NCBI RefSeq assembly: GCF_014644455.1
Contig: NZ_BMKS01000005.1
Coordinates: 1 to 64,000 of the forward strand
Reading direction: 5' to 3'
DNA: 64,000 nucleotides
From: Caldovatus sediminis
Lineage (GTDB): Bacteria; Pseudomonadota; Alphaproteobacteria; Acetobacterales; Acetobacteraceae
A model generated the notes under the pieces. The model saw nothing but the letters and a program-made list of their open reading frames with translations, searched no databases and was not told the DNA's origin. Below are positions 29,668 to 39,276 of the stretch, piece after piece (within the stretch, counting starts at the first letter, position 1; every line of letters starts with the position of its first letter). The position numbers and the translations under genes are program-made.

Positions 29668-30037
29668 CCCGGCTCGTCCTCTGCCCGTGCGGGCCGGATG
29701 GTGGCGCAAAAGAAGCGGGGGCGGAACCGGGCGGCTCCGCCCCCGAGGTGGCGCCGCGGAGCAAGGCCGCCCGCGCGGCGCGTCTGGGAGAGACGGAGGC
29801 AGGATCGCGCCCGGCCGCGGCACCAGGATGGCGCGCCGATGGCGCCGCGAGGGTCCCCGTGGCGGCTTTGCGGCACGCGGGGGCGCGGCGAGAGCCGTCT
29901 CGCTCGGCCGTGCGCGCCGCACGGCTCCCGCGCGTTGCCTGCCGGGCGGATTCGCGCTCCCGGCCGTTTCCGGCCGTCCGCGATCTGCTCTATCCGTCGC
30001 CGCGCCGTCCGCCCGACCGCCGCGAGGAAGGAACGCC
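29668..30037. other. Divergent intergenic region containing repeat copy R1
   Basis: These 370 bases lie between the AtzG-like gene (minus) and the CoA-transferase gene (plus). No gene is supported. Most of the right half is repeat R1. A strong Shine-Dalgarno (GAGGAAGGA, about 30024-30032) immediately precedes the CoA-transferase ATG. Confidence 0.6.
29832..29993 (+). repeat. Intergenic repeat family, copy R1
   Basis: R1 shares three ordered blocks with R2 (31270-31430) and R3 (32005-32150). These are a GGCGCC dyad, then CGAGAGCCGT...CTCGGCCGTGC about 45 bp later, then GCTCCCGGCCGT..CCGTCCGCG ending CTCTAT. The CGAGAGCCGT block (from 29889) can pair with ACGGCTCCCG (29921-29930) with one mismatch. 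The copy sits just upstream of the CoA-transferase gene and may carry or influence its promoter; that is inference. Confidence 0.75.
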
Positions 30038-31228
30038 ATGCTGCCGCTCACCGGCCTGAAGGTGCTGGAGCTCGGCCACTACATCGCCGCGCCCTTCGCC
30101 ACCCGCCTGCTCGCCGATCTCGGCGCCACGGTGGTCAAGGTCGAGCCGCCGGAGGGCGATCCGCAGCGCGGCTGGGGCTCGAAGCACAACGGCCATTCCG
30201 TCTGGTTCAGCGTGCACGGGCGGAACAAGCTCTCGGTCACGCTCGACCTGAAGAGCGCGGAGGGGAGGGAGAAGGCGCTGCGGCTCGCCGCCTGGGCCGA
30301 CGCGCTGGTGGAGAATTTCCGCCCCGGCCAGCTCGAGCGCCTCGGCCTCGGGCCGGAGCGACTGCACGAGGCGAACCCGCGGCTCGTCATCGCGCGCGTC
30401 TCGGGCTACGGGCAGGACGGGCCCTATCGCGACCGCCCGGCCTTCGGGGCGATCGGCGAGGCGATGGGGGGGCTGCGCCACCTCACCGCCCATCCGGGGC
30501 AGACCGACCTGCCGCCGCCGCGCTGCGGCATCTCGATCAGCGACGACCTCGCCGGGATGTACGCGGCGATGGCGGTGGTCTCCGCCTGCTGGGGGCGCGA
30601 CCGGGCGGGAGCGGAGGGGAAGGGGACGGTGATCGACGTGGACCTCGTCTCCTCGGTGTTCAGCCTGATGGAGGGGATGCTGCCGGAATACGGCCTGTTC
30701 GGTTGGGTGCGGCAGCCGGCGGGGGCGGCGATCCCGACCGCGGCGCCGACCAACACCTATCCCTGCGCGGACGGGAAGTGGCTGTGCGTGGCCGGCAACT
30801 CGGACCTGATCTTCCGCCGCCTGATGGCCGCGATCGGCCGGCCGGAGCTGGCCGAGGACCCGCGCTTCGCCACCAACGCCGACCGCTGCGCCAACGTCGC
30901 CGAACTGGACGCCGCGATCGCCGCCTGGACGCGCGGGCGGACGGCGGCGGAGGCCGAGGCCGCGCTGCAGCGGGCCGAGGTGCCCTGCTCGCGCCTCTAC
31001 GACATCCGCGACTGCGCCGAGGACCCGCATTTCCGCGCCCGCGAGCTGGTGATGGAGGTCGAGGACCCGCTGCTCGGGACGGTACTGCACCCGGCGCCGC
31101 CCTTCCGCTTCCAGGGCGTACCGCCGCGGGCGATGGTGCGCTGGCCCGGCCCCGCGGCGGGGCAGCACAACGCGGCGGTGTTCGGGGAGATGCTGGGCGA
31201 GGGCGGGCCGGGTCGCCGGTCCGGGTAG
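30038..31228 (+). CDS. Class III (CaiB/BaiF) CoA-transferase
   Basis: The 396-residue protein matches family III CoA-transferases, which move CoA between carboxylic acids via an aspartyl anhydride. The N-terminal signature is LKVLELGHYIAAPFATRLLADLGA, seen in two parts, followed by VVKVEPPEGD. The catalytic aspartate is probably D170 in ISISDDLAGMYAA. The C-terminal HPAPPFRF block is also standard. The strong Shine-Dalgarno sets the start. The acyl substrate is unknown. Repeat copies R1 and R2 flank the gene. Confidence 0.93.
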   Translation: MLPLTGLKVLELGHYIAAPFATRLLADLGATVVKVEPPEGDPQRGWGSKHNGHSVWFSVHGRNKLSVTLDLKSAEGREKALRLAAWADALVENFRPGQLERLGLGPERLHEANPRLVIARVSGYGQDGPYRDRPAFGAIGEAMGGLRHLTAHPGQTDLPPPRCGISISDDLAGMYAAMAVVSACWGRDRAGAEGKGTVIDVDLVSSVFSLMEGMLPEYGLFGWVRQPAGAAIPTAAPTNTYPCADGKWLCVAGNSDLIFRRLMAAIGRPELAEDPRFATNADRCANVAELDAAIAAWTRGRTAAEAEAALQRAEVPCSRLYDIRDCAEDPHFRARELVMEVEDPLLGTVLHPAPPFRFQGVPPRAMVRWPGPAAGQHNAAVFGEMLGEGGPGRRSG

Positions 31229-31269
31229 CGCCGGGGCGGGCGACGGATGGCCCCTGATCGGACGTCGCG

Positions 31270-31430
31270 GGCGCCGTTTGGCGCCGCCGGCCTGGCGGGC
31301 GGCGCCCTGCCCTTCCGCCGCGCGAGAGCCGTTTCCGCTCGGCCGTGCCCGCTGCAACGGCGCTCGCTCGTTGTCCGCCGAACCGATTCACGCTCCCGGC
31401 CGTCTCCAGCCGTCCGCGATCGGCTCTATC
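31270..31430 (+). repeat. Intergenic repeat family, copy R2
   Basis: R2 is the best-preserved partner of R1 and R3. It starts with a GGCGCC-GTTT-GGCGCC dyad at 31270-31285. The stem arms are CGAGAGCCGTT (31323-31333) and AACGGCGCTCG (31356-31366), 10 of 11 pairs. Its CTCTAT end overlaps the TAG stop (31426-31428 on the minus strand) of the STY0301-like gene, so that gene appears to terminate inside the repeat. Confidence 0.78.
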
Positions 31431-31881
31431 GGCAGGTGACCGCCACCCCGCCCCCCGGACGCGAGGCGATCTCGCAGCGGTCCAGCTCGCGCGGGACCAT
31501 CGCGCGCAGATAGGTGTCCGTGCGGGCGTAGAGGCAGACCAGCAGCAGGCCGCTGCCGTGCAGCGCCACCGGCCAGCCGCGCACATCGCTGCGGCCGTCG
31601 CGCCCCAGGCGATTCGGCTGCACCTCCATCGGCTCGGGCTCCTGCTCCTCGCCCGGCGGGCCGTCGAACATCCGCGCGCCGCGCAGCGGGACGGCGGCGG
31701 CGGGCGGCGGGCCGATCTGCTCGAAGCGCGGATCGCCGGGGCCGGAAGGCGCGAGGCGGTCGGGGCATGCCAGGGCCTGCGGCTGGCCGCGCGCCGTGCC
31801 GGCGAAGGACGGCAGCAGGAGCGGCACGGCGAGAGCGCAGGCCGCAGCGGCGAAGCGGAGACGATGCGGGGTGGCGGTCAC
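31426..31881 (-). CDS. STY0301-like secreted protein
   Basis: The 151-residue protein has a signal peptide (FAAAACALAVPLLLPSFAG) and a mature domain with CPDRL early, an ARMFDGPP block, a LLLVCLYART segment and a final VAVTCR. This resembles STY0301 proteins, small periplasmic proteins of unknown function with conserved cysteines. A paralog is at 36677-37135. I choose GTG 31881 as start because the signal peptide follows directly. The start and end are covered by a perfect 19-bp inverted repeat, and the stop lies within repeat R2. Confidence 0.65.
   Translation of the reverse strand: MTATPHRLRFAAAACALAVPLLLPSFAGTARGQPQALACPDRLAPSGPGDPRFEQIGPPPAAAVPLRGARMFDGPPGEEQEPEPMEVQPNRLGRDGRSDVRGWPVALHGSGLLLVCLYARTDTYLRAMVPRELDRCEIASRPGGGVAVTCR
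31433..31451 (+). repeat. Left arm of a 19-bp inverted repeat
   Basis: The sequence CAGGTGACCGCCACCCCGC occurs here on the plus strand and again, perfectly inverted, at 31866-31884. This arm encodes the last codons (GVAVTCR) of the STY0301-like gene and begins 3 bp after repeat R2. Confidence 0.85.
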
Positions 31882-31884
31882 CTG
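31866..31884 (-). repeat. Right arm of a 19-bp inverted repeat
   Basis: This is the perfect inverse of 31433-31451. On the minus strand it spans the proposed GTG start codon and the first codons (VTATP) of the STY0301-like gene. The transcript could fold start against end as a long-range stem. Confidence 0.85.
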
Positions 31885-32232
31885 TCGGGTCCCGGTTGCG
31901 CTGGATCGCGGCCGGAACGCTGCCACGCGGCGGTGCGATGCGCCATGCCTCCGCGCGTCGCCGGGCAGGCGCGACCCGCTCCGGGCCGGACGGGGCGGCG
32001 GCGCGGCGCCGCCAGGCGCCCTTCGCCCCTTCCGTCGCCGTCGCCCGCCGCGGCCGCGCGAGAGCCGTTTCCGCTCGGCCGTGCGCGCTGCAACGGTTCT
32101 CGCTCGCTGTCTGGCTCCCGGCTGTTCCCGGCCGTCCGCGGTCGGCTCGAGAGCCCGGCCGGGAAGGCGCGCGCAGAAAGCCGTACCGCGGCGGCAACGG
32201 AATGCGCTATGCTGCGCCCGGGGGATCAGGGG
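31882..32232. other. Divergent intergenic region containing repeat copy R3
   Basis: These 351 bases separate the STY0301-like gene from the CHAP lipoprotein gene. No gene is supported. R3 occupies 32005-32150. A TATGCT (32208-32213) upstream of the lipoprotein gene is a possible -10 without a clear -35. Confidence 0.55.
32005..32150 (+). repeat. Intergenic repeat family, copy R3
   Basis: R3 has the same block order as R1 and R2: GGCGCC-GCCA-GGCGCC at 32005-32020, then the stem arms CGAGAGCCGTT (32059-32069) and AACGGTTCTCG (32092-32102), which pair over 11 positions with one G-U. The GCTCCCGGCTGTTCCCGGCC block follows. It lacks about 16 bp present in R1 and R2 between the second and third blocks. 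Confidence 0.75.
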
Positions 32233-32760
32233 ATGCGTGTCCGGCTCCGCGAGGCCGCGCTGGCCGCGGCGCTGCTCTTGCTCGCCGCCTGCGGCTCCTC
32301 GCGCGGCACGCCGCGCGGGGTGCCGGGCTATGACGCCGGCGGAGGGCTGCAGCTCTCCTGCGTGCCCTTCGCCCGCGCGCGCTCCGGCATCCAGCTCGCC
32401 GGCGACGCCTGGCAGTGGTGGGACGCCGCGGCGGGACGCTACGACCGTTCCGGCGCCCCGCGCCCGGGCAGCGTGCTGGTGTTCGCCCGGACGCCGCGCC
32501 TGCCGCAGGGGCATCTCGCCGTGGTCTCGCGCGTCGTCTCGGCGCGGGAGATCCGCGTGGACCACGCGAACTGGGCGCCGGGCGGCAGCGCCAGCCGCGG
32601 CCGCGTCGCGCGCGACCAGCCGGTGCTCGACGTCTCGCCGCGCGGCGACTGGTCGGCGGTGCGCGTCTGGTACCCGCCGGTGCGGGACTACGGCCGGACG
32701 GTGTTCCCCACCCACGGCTTCATCCATCCCGTGATCCGGACCGCCGCCCTGCGCGAGTGA
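32233..32760 (+). CDS. CHAP-domain lipoprotein (putative peptidoglycan amidase/peptidase)
   Basis: The 175-residue protein has a lipoprotein signal (ALLLLAACGSS) with the lipobox cysteine near residue 20. A CHAP domain follows, with the nucleophile cysteine in LSCVPFARARSG, the PRPGSVLVF loop and the histidine in QGHLAVVSRVV, then DHANW. CHAP enzymes cut peptidoglycan peptides or act as amidases. Anchoring in a membrane is inferred from the lipobox. A GGGG-rich ribosome site precedes ATG 32233. Confidence 0.85.
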   Translation: MRVRLREAALAAALLLLAACGSSRGTPRGVPGYDAGGGLQLSCVPFARARSGIQLAGDAWQWWDAAAGRYDRSGAPRPGSVLVFARTPRLPQGHLAVVSRVVSAREIRVDHANWAPGGSASRGRVARDQPVLDVSPRGDWSAVRVWYPPVRDYGRTVFPTHGFIHPVIRTAALRE

Positions 32761-33037
32761 TCCGCCCAGGCGGTCGCCCGCCGCCGGCCTCGGACGGCAG
32801 GGGGGGACGAGGGGCCGACGGCACCCGCGGCGGCCGGGGCGAAGCGGCACGTGCGTCCCGGCCCTGCGCCCGCTCGCCCGGGCTCGCTTTTCGCGGCGCC
32901 AGCGCCTATGTCCGGTGCACGCCTCTCCGCCGCCCCTCGTCGGTCGTCCGCCGGACCGCGCCGCGGTTCCGTCCGCTCCGCGCCGCTCCGCCGCGCCGGG
33001 GCCGGCCGGCCCCTACCCGGAAACCGAGCACTTCCTC

Positions 33038-34867
<1,830 letters not shown>

Positions 34868-35032
34868 CGGCGGGCTGATGGCGCCGGGGTAGGGTCGTTA
34901 CCCCCGCCCCCTGCCCCCTCCCCCCGTTGTATCGCGAAGCGCAGGGATGGTGGCGCCGCATCGCCGCGCAACGCCATTGATCGGCGCGACGGCGGTCCGA
35001 TATCCCTGCCCGACCAGGCGCGGAGGTGCGGC

Positions 35033-35365
35033 ATGGGCGCAGTCACGGTGAAGGTGGACGCCTCGGGCCAGCTCGTGATCCCGAGGGACATGCGGGAGCA
35101 GCTCGGCATCCCCGAGGGCGGCGACCTGCGGCTGAGCGTGGAGGACGGCGAACTGCGCGCCGTCACCGTCGCGGCGGAGGTAAAGGAATTGCGCGACCTC
35201 GTCCGCCCGTGGCGGCGCGAGCACGGGTCGGCCGTGGACCAGCTGCTTGCCGAGCGGCGAATCGAAGCGGCGCTCGAAGCCGTCGAGGATGTGGACCGTG
35301 AAGCCGCGCACTCCGCGCGTGCGGCCATCTTTGCACAGCTTGGGCGCGTCGGTGACGGCTGCTGA
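35033..35365 (+). CDS. AbrB/MazE-type antitoxin (VapB-like)
   Basis: The 110-residue protein begins with a swapped-hairpin AbrB DNA-binding domain (VKVDASGQLVIPRDMREQLG, then GDLRLSVEDGEL). A helical C-terminal part probably wraps the toxin. It ends 14 bp inside the downstream PIN toxin frame, a typical antitoxin-toxin overlap. A TTGATC (34977-34982) and TATCCC (35001-35006) 18 bp apart could be its promoter. Autorepression by the complex is expected from the family. Confidence 0.85.
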   Translation: MGAVTVKVDASGQLVIPRDMREQLGIPEGGDLRLSVEDGELRAVTVAAEVKELRDLVRPWRREHGSAVDQLLAERRIEAALEAVEDVDREAAHSARAAIFAQLGRVGDGC

Positions 35366-35753
35366 GACAGCGACCGGCGTCGTGCTGGATGCGTCCGCCG
35401 TGCTCGCCATGCTGTTCGAGGAGCCTGGCGGCGAACGGGTGGCGGAAGCATTTGCCGACGCGGCGATCTCCGCGGTGAACCTTGCGGAGGTCCTCGGACG
35501 CCTGGCGCGGGACGGTGTGCCCGAGGACCGCCTCGCCACGATAGAAGCGCGACTACGGCGGCGGCTTCGTGTCGTGGATTTCGGCGCCGGCCTCGCCGGC
35601 GCAGCGGCTCGGCTGGCGATCGGCCGCGCAGGCTTGTCGCTCGGCGACCGCGCCTGCATCGCGACGGCGCAGTGGCTGGGCCTGCCGGCGCTGACGGCCG
35701 AGCGGATGCGGGCGCCGCTCGGTCCGGGTGTGGAAGTGAGGCTGATCCGATAG
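35352..35753 (+). CDS. PIN-domain toxin (VapC-like ribonuclease)
   Basis: From GTG 35352 the 133-residue protein shows the PIN acidic set: VVLDASAVLAMLFEE near the N-terminus, a glutamate in AVNLAEVLGRL and an aspartate in LSLGDRACIATA. VapC toxins cleave tRNA or rRNA. The start overlaps the antitoxin gene, implying coupling. The remaining upstream open frame is a shadow of the antitoxin. Activity cannot be judged, but all catalytic positions seem intact. Confidence 0.88.
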   Translation: MTAAETATGVVLDASAVLAMLFEEPGGERVAEAFADAAISAVNLAEVLGRLARDGVPEDRLATIEARLRRRLRVVDFGAGLAGAAARLAIGRAGLSLGDRACIATAQWLGLPALTAERMRAPLGPGVEVRLIR

Positions 35754-35842
35754 CGCCGGCGGCGCGCCGGCCGCGTCCGGCGGGGAGCGGCCGCGGCGAA
35801 ACGGGTATGGCGCACCCCCGGCCCGGGCAGCATGCTTCCCCC

Positions 35843-36673
35843 ATGCCCCCCGCCATCCTCCCCGCCGACACCATCACCAAGCTCCCCCCCGAGGCCGACG
35901 GCGCCGTCATCGTCTCCGGCTCGCATGGCGGCCGCTATCCCGGCTACCTCGCCGCCCGCGCCGGCGCGCGCGCCGTCATCCTGAACGACGCCGGCATCGG
36001 CCGCGACCGGGCCGGCATCGGCGCCCTCGCCTATTGCGAGGCGCTCGGCATCGCCGCCGCCACCGTCTCGCACCGCTCCTGCCGCGTCGGCGACACCGCC
36101 GACATGCTCGCCCGCGGCGCGATCAGCCACGCCAACGCCCCCGCCCGCGCCGCCGGCCTCGCCCCCGGCATGCCCTGCCGCGAGGCGGCGGAACGCCTCC
36201 GCGCCGCCCCGCACCGCCGCGTCGCCCACCCCCCGCCGCTCGGCGAGGCGCGCGCGGAGGCGCCCGAGGCCGCCGGCCACCCGCGCCGCATCCTGCTGCT
36301 CGATTCCGCCTCCCTCGTGCGGCCGGCGGAGGATGCGGGGCAGATCGTCGTCACCGGCTCGCATGGCGGCCTCGTCGGCGGCGATCCGGCGATGGCGCTG
36401 CGCGCGCCGGCCTTCGCCGCCGTGTTCAACGACGCCGGCATCGGCATCGAGGAGGCCGGCACCACCCGCCTCCCCGCCCTCGACGCCCGCGGCATCGCCG
36501 CCTTCACCGTCGCGGCCGACAGCGCACGCATCGGCGAGGCGGCCTCCTCCTTCCGCGACGGCGTGATCTCGCGCGTCAACGAAGCCGCCGCGCGGCTCGG
36601 CGCGCGGGTGGGGGAGCGGGCGGCGCCGCTCCTCCTCGCCTGGTCGCGCCTGCCCCTCGCCCGCGACGCCTGA
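35843..36673 (+). CDS. Protein with two tandem copies of an unrecognised SHGG/NDAGIG domain
   Basis: The 276-residue protein contains two similar halves. The first (about residues 18-118) has IVSGSHGGRYPG, VILNDAGIG and GIAAATVSHRSCRVGD. The second (about residues 168-265) has VVTGSHGGLVGG, AVFNDAGIG and GIAAFTVAADSARIG. Both end with an ISxxN segment. I do not recognise the family. The shared SHGG and NDAGIG motifs look like active-site or phosphate-binding loops. No signal peptide or membrane helix is visible. An in-frame ATG at 35807 is an alternative start. Confidence 0.78.
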   Translation: MPPAILPADTITKLPPEADGAVIVSGSHGGRYPGYLAARAGARAVILNDAGIGRDRAGIGALAYCEALGIAAATVSHRSCRVGDTADMLARGAISHANAPARAAGLAPGMPCREAAERLRAAPHRRVAHPPPLGEARAEAPEAAGHPRRILLLDSASLVRPAEDAGQIVVTGSHGGLVGGDPAMALRAPAFAAVFNDAGIGIEEAGTTRLPALDARGIAAFTVAADSARIGEAASSFRDGVISRVNEAAARLGARVGERAAPLLLAWSRLPLARDA

Positions 36674-36676
36674 GCG

Positions 36677-37135
36677 TCAGCGGCAGACCACCCGCACCCG
36701 GTCGTCCGGCCCGATCACCACCCGCCCGTGGCGCGCGCCGCGCGCGGCCTCGCGCCAGGTCTCCCTCGTGCAGCGGCGCAGCCCGGCGGGCAGCGGGGCG
36801 GTCAGGCCGCTCTCCAGCCCCTCGTAGAGGCAGACCAGGTGCCAGGTCTGCGGCGATCGCGGATCGAGGTCCCACCAGGCGCGCCGGCCGCCGCGGTCGG
36901 TGTCGTCGCGGAGCTGCGCGAGCCCGGCGGGGTCGCCGTCGAACAGGCTGGCGCCGCGCAGCCAGTGGCGCTCGGGCTGCGGGCAGGGGCGCCAGCCCTC
37001 GGGCACGCGCAGGCCGGGGCGGGGCTCGACATCCACGAAGGGCGGACAGGCGAAATCGGCCGCGGCCGCGCGGCCGGCGGCGCACCGAGCCGGGCGAGGG
37101 CGAGGCGCATCCGGCGCATGCGCCGAGCCCGCCAC
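36677..37135 (-). CDS. STY0301-like protein, start uncertain, possibly frameshifted
   Basis: The mature part (DFACPPFV, RGASLFDGDPAG, WHLVCLYEGLES, a final RVRVVCR) parallels the protein at 31426-31881 and fits the STY0301 family. Upstream, however, this frame gives a poor signal sequence. The neighbouring frame offers MRRMRLALARLG, a better signal start, just before the ADFACP site. Either the start is GTG 37135 with an atypical leader, or a small indel separates the signal peptide from the body. It ends 3 bp from the convergent stop of the two-domain gene. Confidence 0.55.
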   Translation of the reverse strand: MAGSAHAPDAPRPRPARCAAGRAAAADFACPPFVDVEPRPGLRVPEGWRPCPQPERHWLRGASLFDGDPAGLAQLRDDTDRGGRRAWWDLDPRSPQTWHLVCLYEGLESGLTAPLPAGLRRCTRETWREAARGARHGRVVIGPDDRVRVVCR

Positions 37136-37287
37136 GCGCCGCCGGCCTCCGCCGCCGGATGCGGCGGCGATGGCACCCTGGACCCGCCGGCCGGGGCCCC
37201 GGCCAGGCGGCGCGGCGCGGTCGCGTCCGCGGCGCCGCCGACGTTGCGCTGGCCGAAGGAGCGCCCCTCCTGTATTCCGGCCGGCCC

Positions 37288-38145
37288 ATGCCGCATCCCA
37301 CGGAGATCCTCCCCACCGCGCGCGGCCGCGCGCTGCTCTGGCGCCCGGCCCGGCCGGCGCCGGGCGCGCCGGCGCTGCTGCTGCTGCACGGCGCCGCCGG
37401 CGGCGCCTGGATGTGGTGCGAGGGCTTCGCCGCCCGGCTGGCGGAGGCCGGATGGCTCGTCGCCGCGCTCGACCTGCGCCGGCGGCGCGCCGACGGGGCG
37501 GAGGCGTCGCTCGCCGACTACGCCGCCGACGCCCGCGCCGCGCTCGCCGCGCTGCGCCGGCCGGCGCTCCTGGTCGGGCATTCCCTCGGCGGGCTGCTCG
37601 CGCAGCGGCTGCTGGCCGAGCCCGCGGTGCGCGGCGCCGCGCTGCTGGCGCCGGTGCCGCCGGAGGGGCTGTGGTGGTCGAGCCTGCGCCTCGTCGCGCT
37701 CGACCCGCTGCTCGCGCACGGGGTGGCGCGGATGGCCGATGGCGGCGCGCACGGCGCCTCGCCGGCCGGCCTCGGCGCCGCGCGGGCTGCGCTGCGCGCC
37801 GCGCTGTTCCATCCCGACCTGCCGGAGGCAACGGCGCTGCGCCACCTCCGGCGCCTCACCCGCGAATCCGCCGTGGCGGTGCTGGAGGCGCAGGCGCCGC
37901 AGCCGCTGCTGCCCGCGGCGCTGCTCGGCCGGCCGGTGCTGGCGGTCGCGCGTGCCGGCGACCGGCTGATCCCCGCCGACACGGTGCTGCGCACGGCCGC
38001 CTTCCACGGCGCCGCGGCGACCCTGTTCGACGGGCCGGGGCACGCGATGATGCTCGACCTCGACTGGCGCGACATCGCCGACCACCTGCTCGGCTGGGCG
38101 GCGCGGCAGCCGCGCCTCGCCCCCGCGGAGGCGCTCGTCCCGTGA
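37288..38145 (+). CDS. Alpha/beta-fold hydrolase
   Basis: The 285-residue protein has the oxyanion segment LLLHGAAGGAWMW, the nucleophile elbow VGHSLGG, a late aspartate in AVARAGDRLIP and the histidine in DGPGHAMMLD, so the Ser-Asp-His triad is complete. The substrate is not evident; esterase or lactonase activity is possible. The gene is alone, starting 152 bp from the divergent STY0301-like gene. Confidence 0.88.
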   Translation: MPHPTEILPTARGRALLWRPARPAPGAPALLLLHGAAGGAWMWCEGFAARLAEAGWLVAALDLRRRRADGAEASLADYAADARAALAALRRPALLVGHSLGGLLAQRLLAEPAVRGAALLAPVPPEGLWWSSLRLVALDPLLAHGVARMADGGAHGASPAGLGAARAALRAALFHPDLPEATALRHLRRLTRESAVAVLEAQAPQPLLPAALLGRPVLAVARAGDRLIPADTVLRTAAFHGAAATLFDGPGHAMMLDLDWRDIADHLLGWAARQPRLAPAEALVP

Positions 38146-38482
38146 CGTGTCGCGCCGCAGCCGGGGCGCGCGGCGGCTGAGGACGCGGGCCGGGCGGACG
38201 CGATCGGGAAGCGCGCGGCGCAGCCTCCTCCGCACCCCGGGGGGCGATGTCGCGCCGCACATCGGCCCGATCGACCGTAGCGCGGCCATGCCCGCCCGAT
38301 CCCCGGCAGGACCTCGGGGAAACGTCCGGCTCGGCGGCGCTGCCGCAACCGGCGCGCCACGCCTGCTCGGCCGCGGGCGTGACGCGCCCGGTCCGGTGGG
38401 CGGGCGGCGAGGCGGAAGGTTTGCGCGGCGCCCGCCTGGCGGGGCAGGATCGCGCCCACCCGCCGACAAGGAGCCTCCGTCC
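38146..38482. other. Intergenic region upstream of the SDR gene
   Basis: In these 337 bases I see no gene; open frames are Arg-rich shadows with no family resemblance. An AAGGAGCC Shine-Dalgarno lies at its right end, directly before the SDR start. No repeat copy of the R family was found here. Confidence 0.45.
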
Positions 38483-39265
38483 ATGAGCGCCCCCGCCCCC
38501 CGTCCCGCCGCCCTCGTCACCGGCGCGCGCCGCGGCATCGGCCGCGCCACCTGCGCCGCCCTCGCCGCCGCCGGCTTCGACGTGGTCGGCGCCGACATCG
38601 CCGAGGACGGCGCCGAGGAGACGCGCAAGGCGGTCGAGGCCGCCGGCGGGCGCTTCGTCTTCCACCGCGCCGACATCGCCGACCTCGCGGCGCAGGAGGC
38701 GCTGCTGGACGCCGCCTGGGGCGCCTTCGGCGGCCTCGAATGCCTGGTCAACAACGCCGGCGTGCAGGTCGCGGTGCGCGCCGACATGCTGGAGACGACG
38801 CCGGAGAGCTGGGACCGCCTGCTCGGCATCAACACCCGCGCCACCTTCTTCCTGTCGCAGAGGACGGCGCGGCGGATGATCGCCGAGGGCGCGCCGAGGC
38901 GCGGCCACCGCAGCCTGGTGTTCATCTCCTCGGTCAACGCCGTGGCGGCCTCGACCAACCGCGCCGAGTACTGCGTCTCCAAGGCCGGGGTCTCGATGAT
39001 CGCCAGGCTGTTCGCGCTGCGCCTCGCCGAGCACGGGATCAACACCTACGACATCCGCCCCGGCGTGATCCGCACCGACATGACCGCGGCCGTCGCCGAG
39101 CAGTACACGCGCCAGATCGCGCAGGGCGCGGTCGCGCCGATCCGCCGCTGGGGCGAGCCGGAGGACATCGGCCGCGCCATCGCGACCCTCGCCGCCGGCG
39201 CGATGCCGTTCAGCACCGGCCACGCCTTCCCGGTGGACGGCGGGCTCCTGGTGCCGCGGATGTAG
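38483..39265 (+). CDS. Short-chain dehydrogenase/reductase
   Basis: The 260-residue SDR has the cofactor loop VTGARRGIGRA (12-22), D40-type acidic residue region (VVGADIAED) suggesting NAD(H), NNAGVQ, the catalytic S in FISSVNAV and YxxxK in YCVSKAG. It lacks 3-oxoacyl-ACP-specific context and resembles sugar or polyol dehydrogenases named YgfF-like, which fits the sugar-binding-like protein beside it. A strong ribosome site sets ATG 38483. Confidence 0.92.
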   Translation: MSAPAPRPAALVTGARRGIGRATCAALAAAGFDVVGADIAEDGAEETRKAVEAAGGRFVFHRADIADLAAQEALLDAAWGAFGGLECLVNNAGVQVAVRADMLETTPESWDRLLGINTRATFFLSQRTARRMIAEGAPRRGHRSLVFISSVNAVAASTNRAEYCVSKAGVSMIARLFALRLAEHGINTYDIRPGVIRTDMTAAVAEQYTRQIAQGAVAPIRRWGEPEDIGRAIATLAAGAMPFSTGHAFPVDGGLLVPRM

Positions 39266-39276
39266 GCGGCCGCCGG

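Noticed and set aside
31269-31286. GGCGCC-GTTT-GGCGCC as a terminator of the CoA-transferase gene
   Set aside because: The same dyad occurs at the equivalent position of the other repeat copies, so it is better explained as part of repeat R2.
32851-33037. A fourth copy of the R repeat upstream of typA
   Set aside because: The region has similar words (CCGTCCGC) but lacks the CGAGAGCCGT block and the block spacing.
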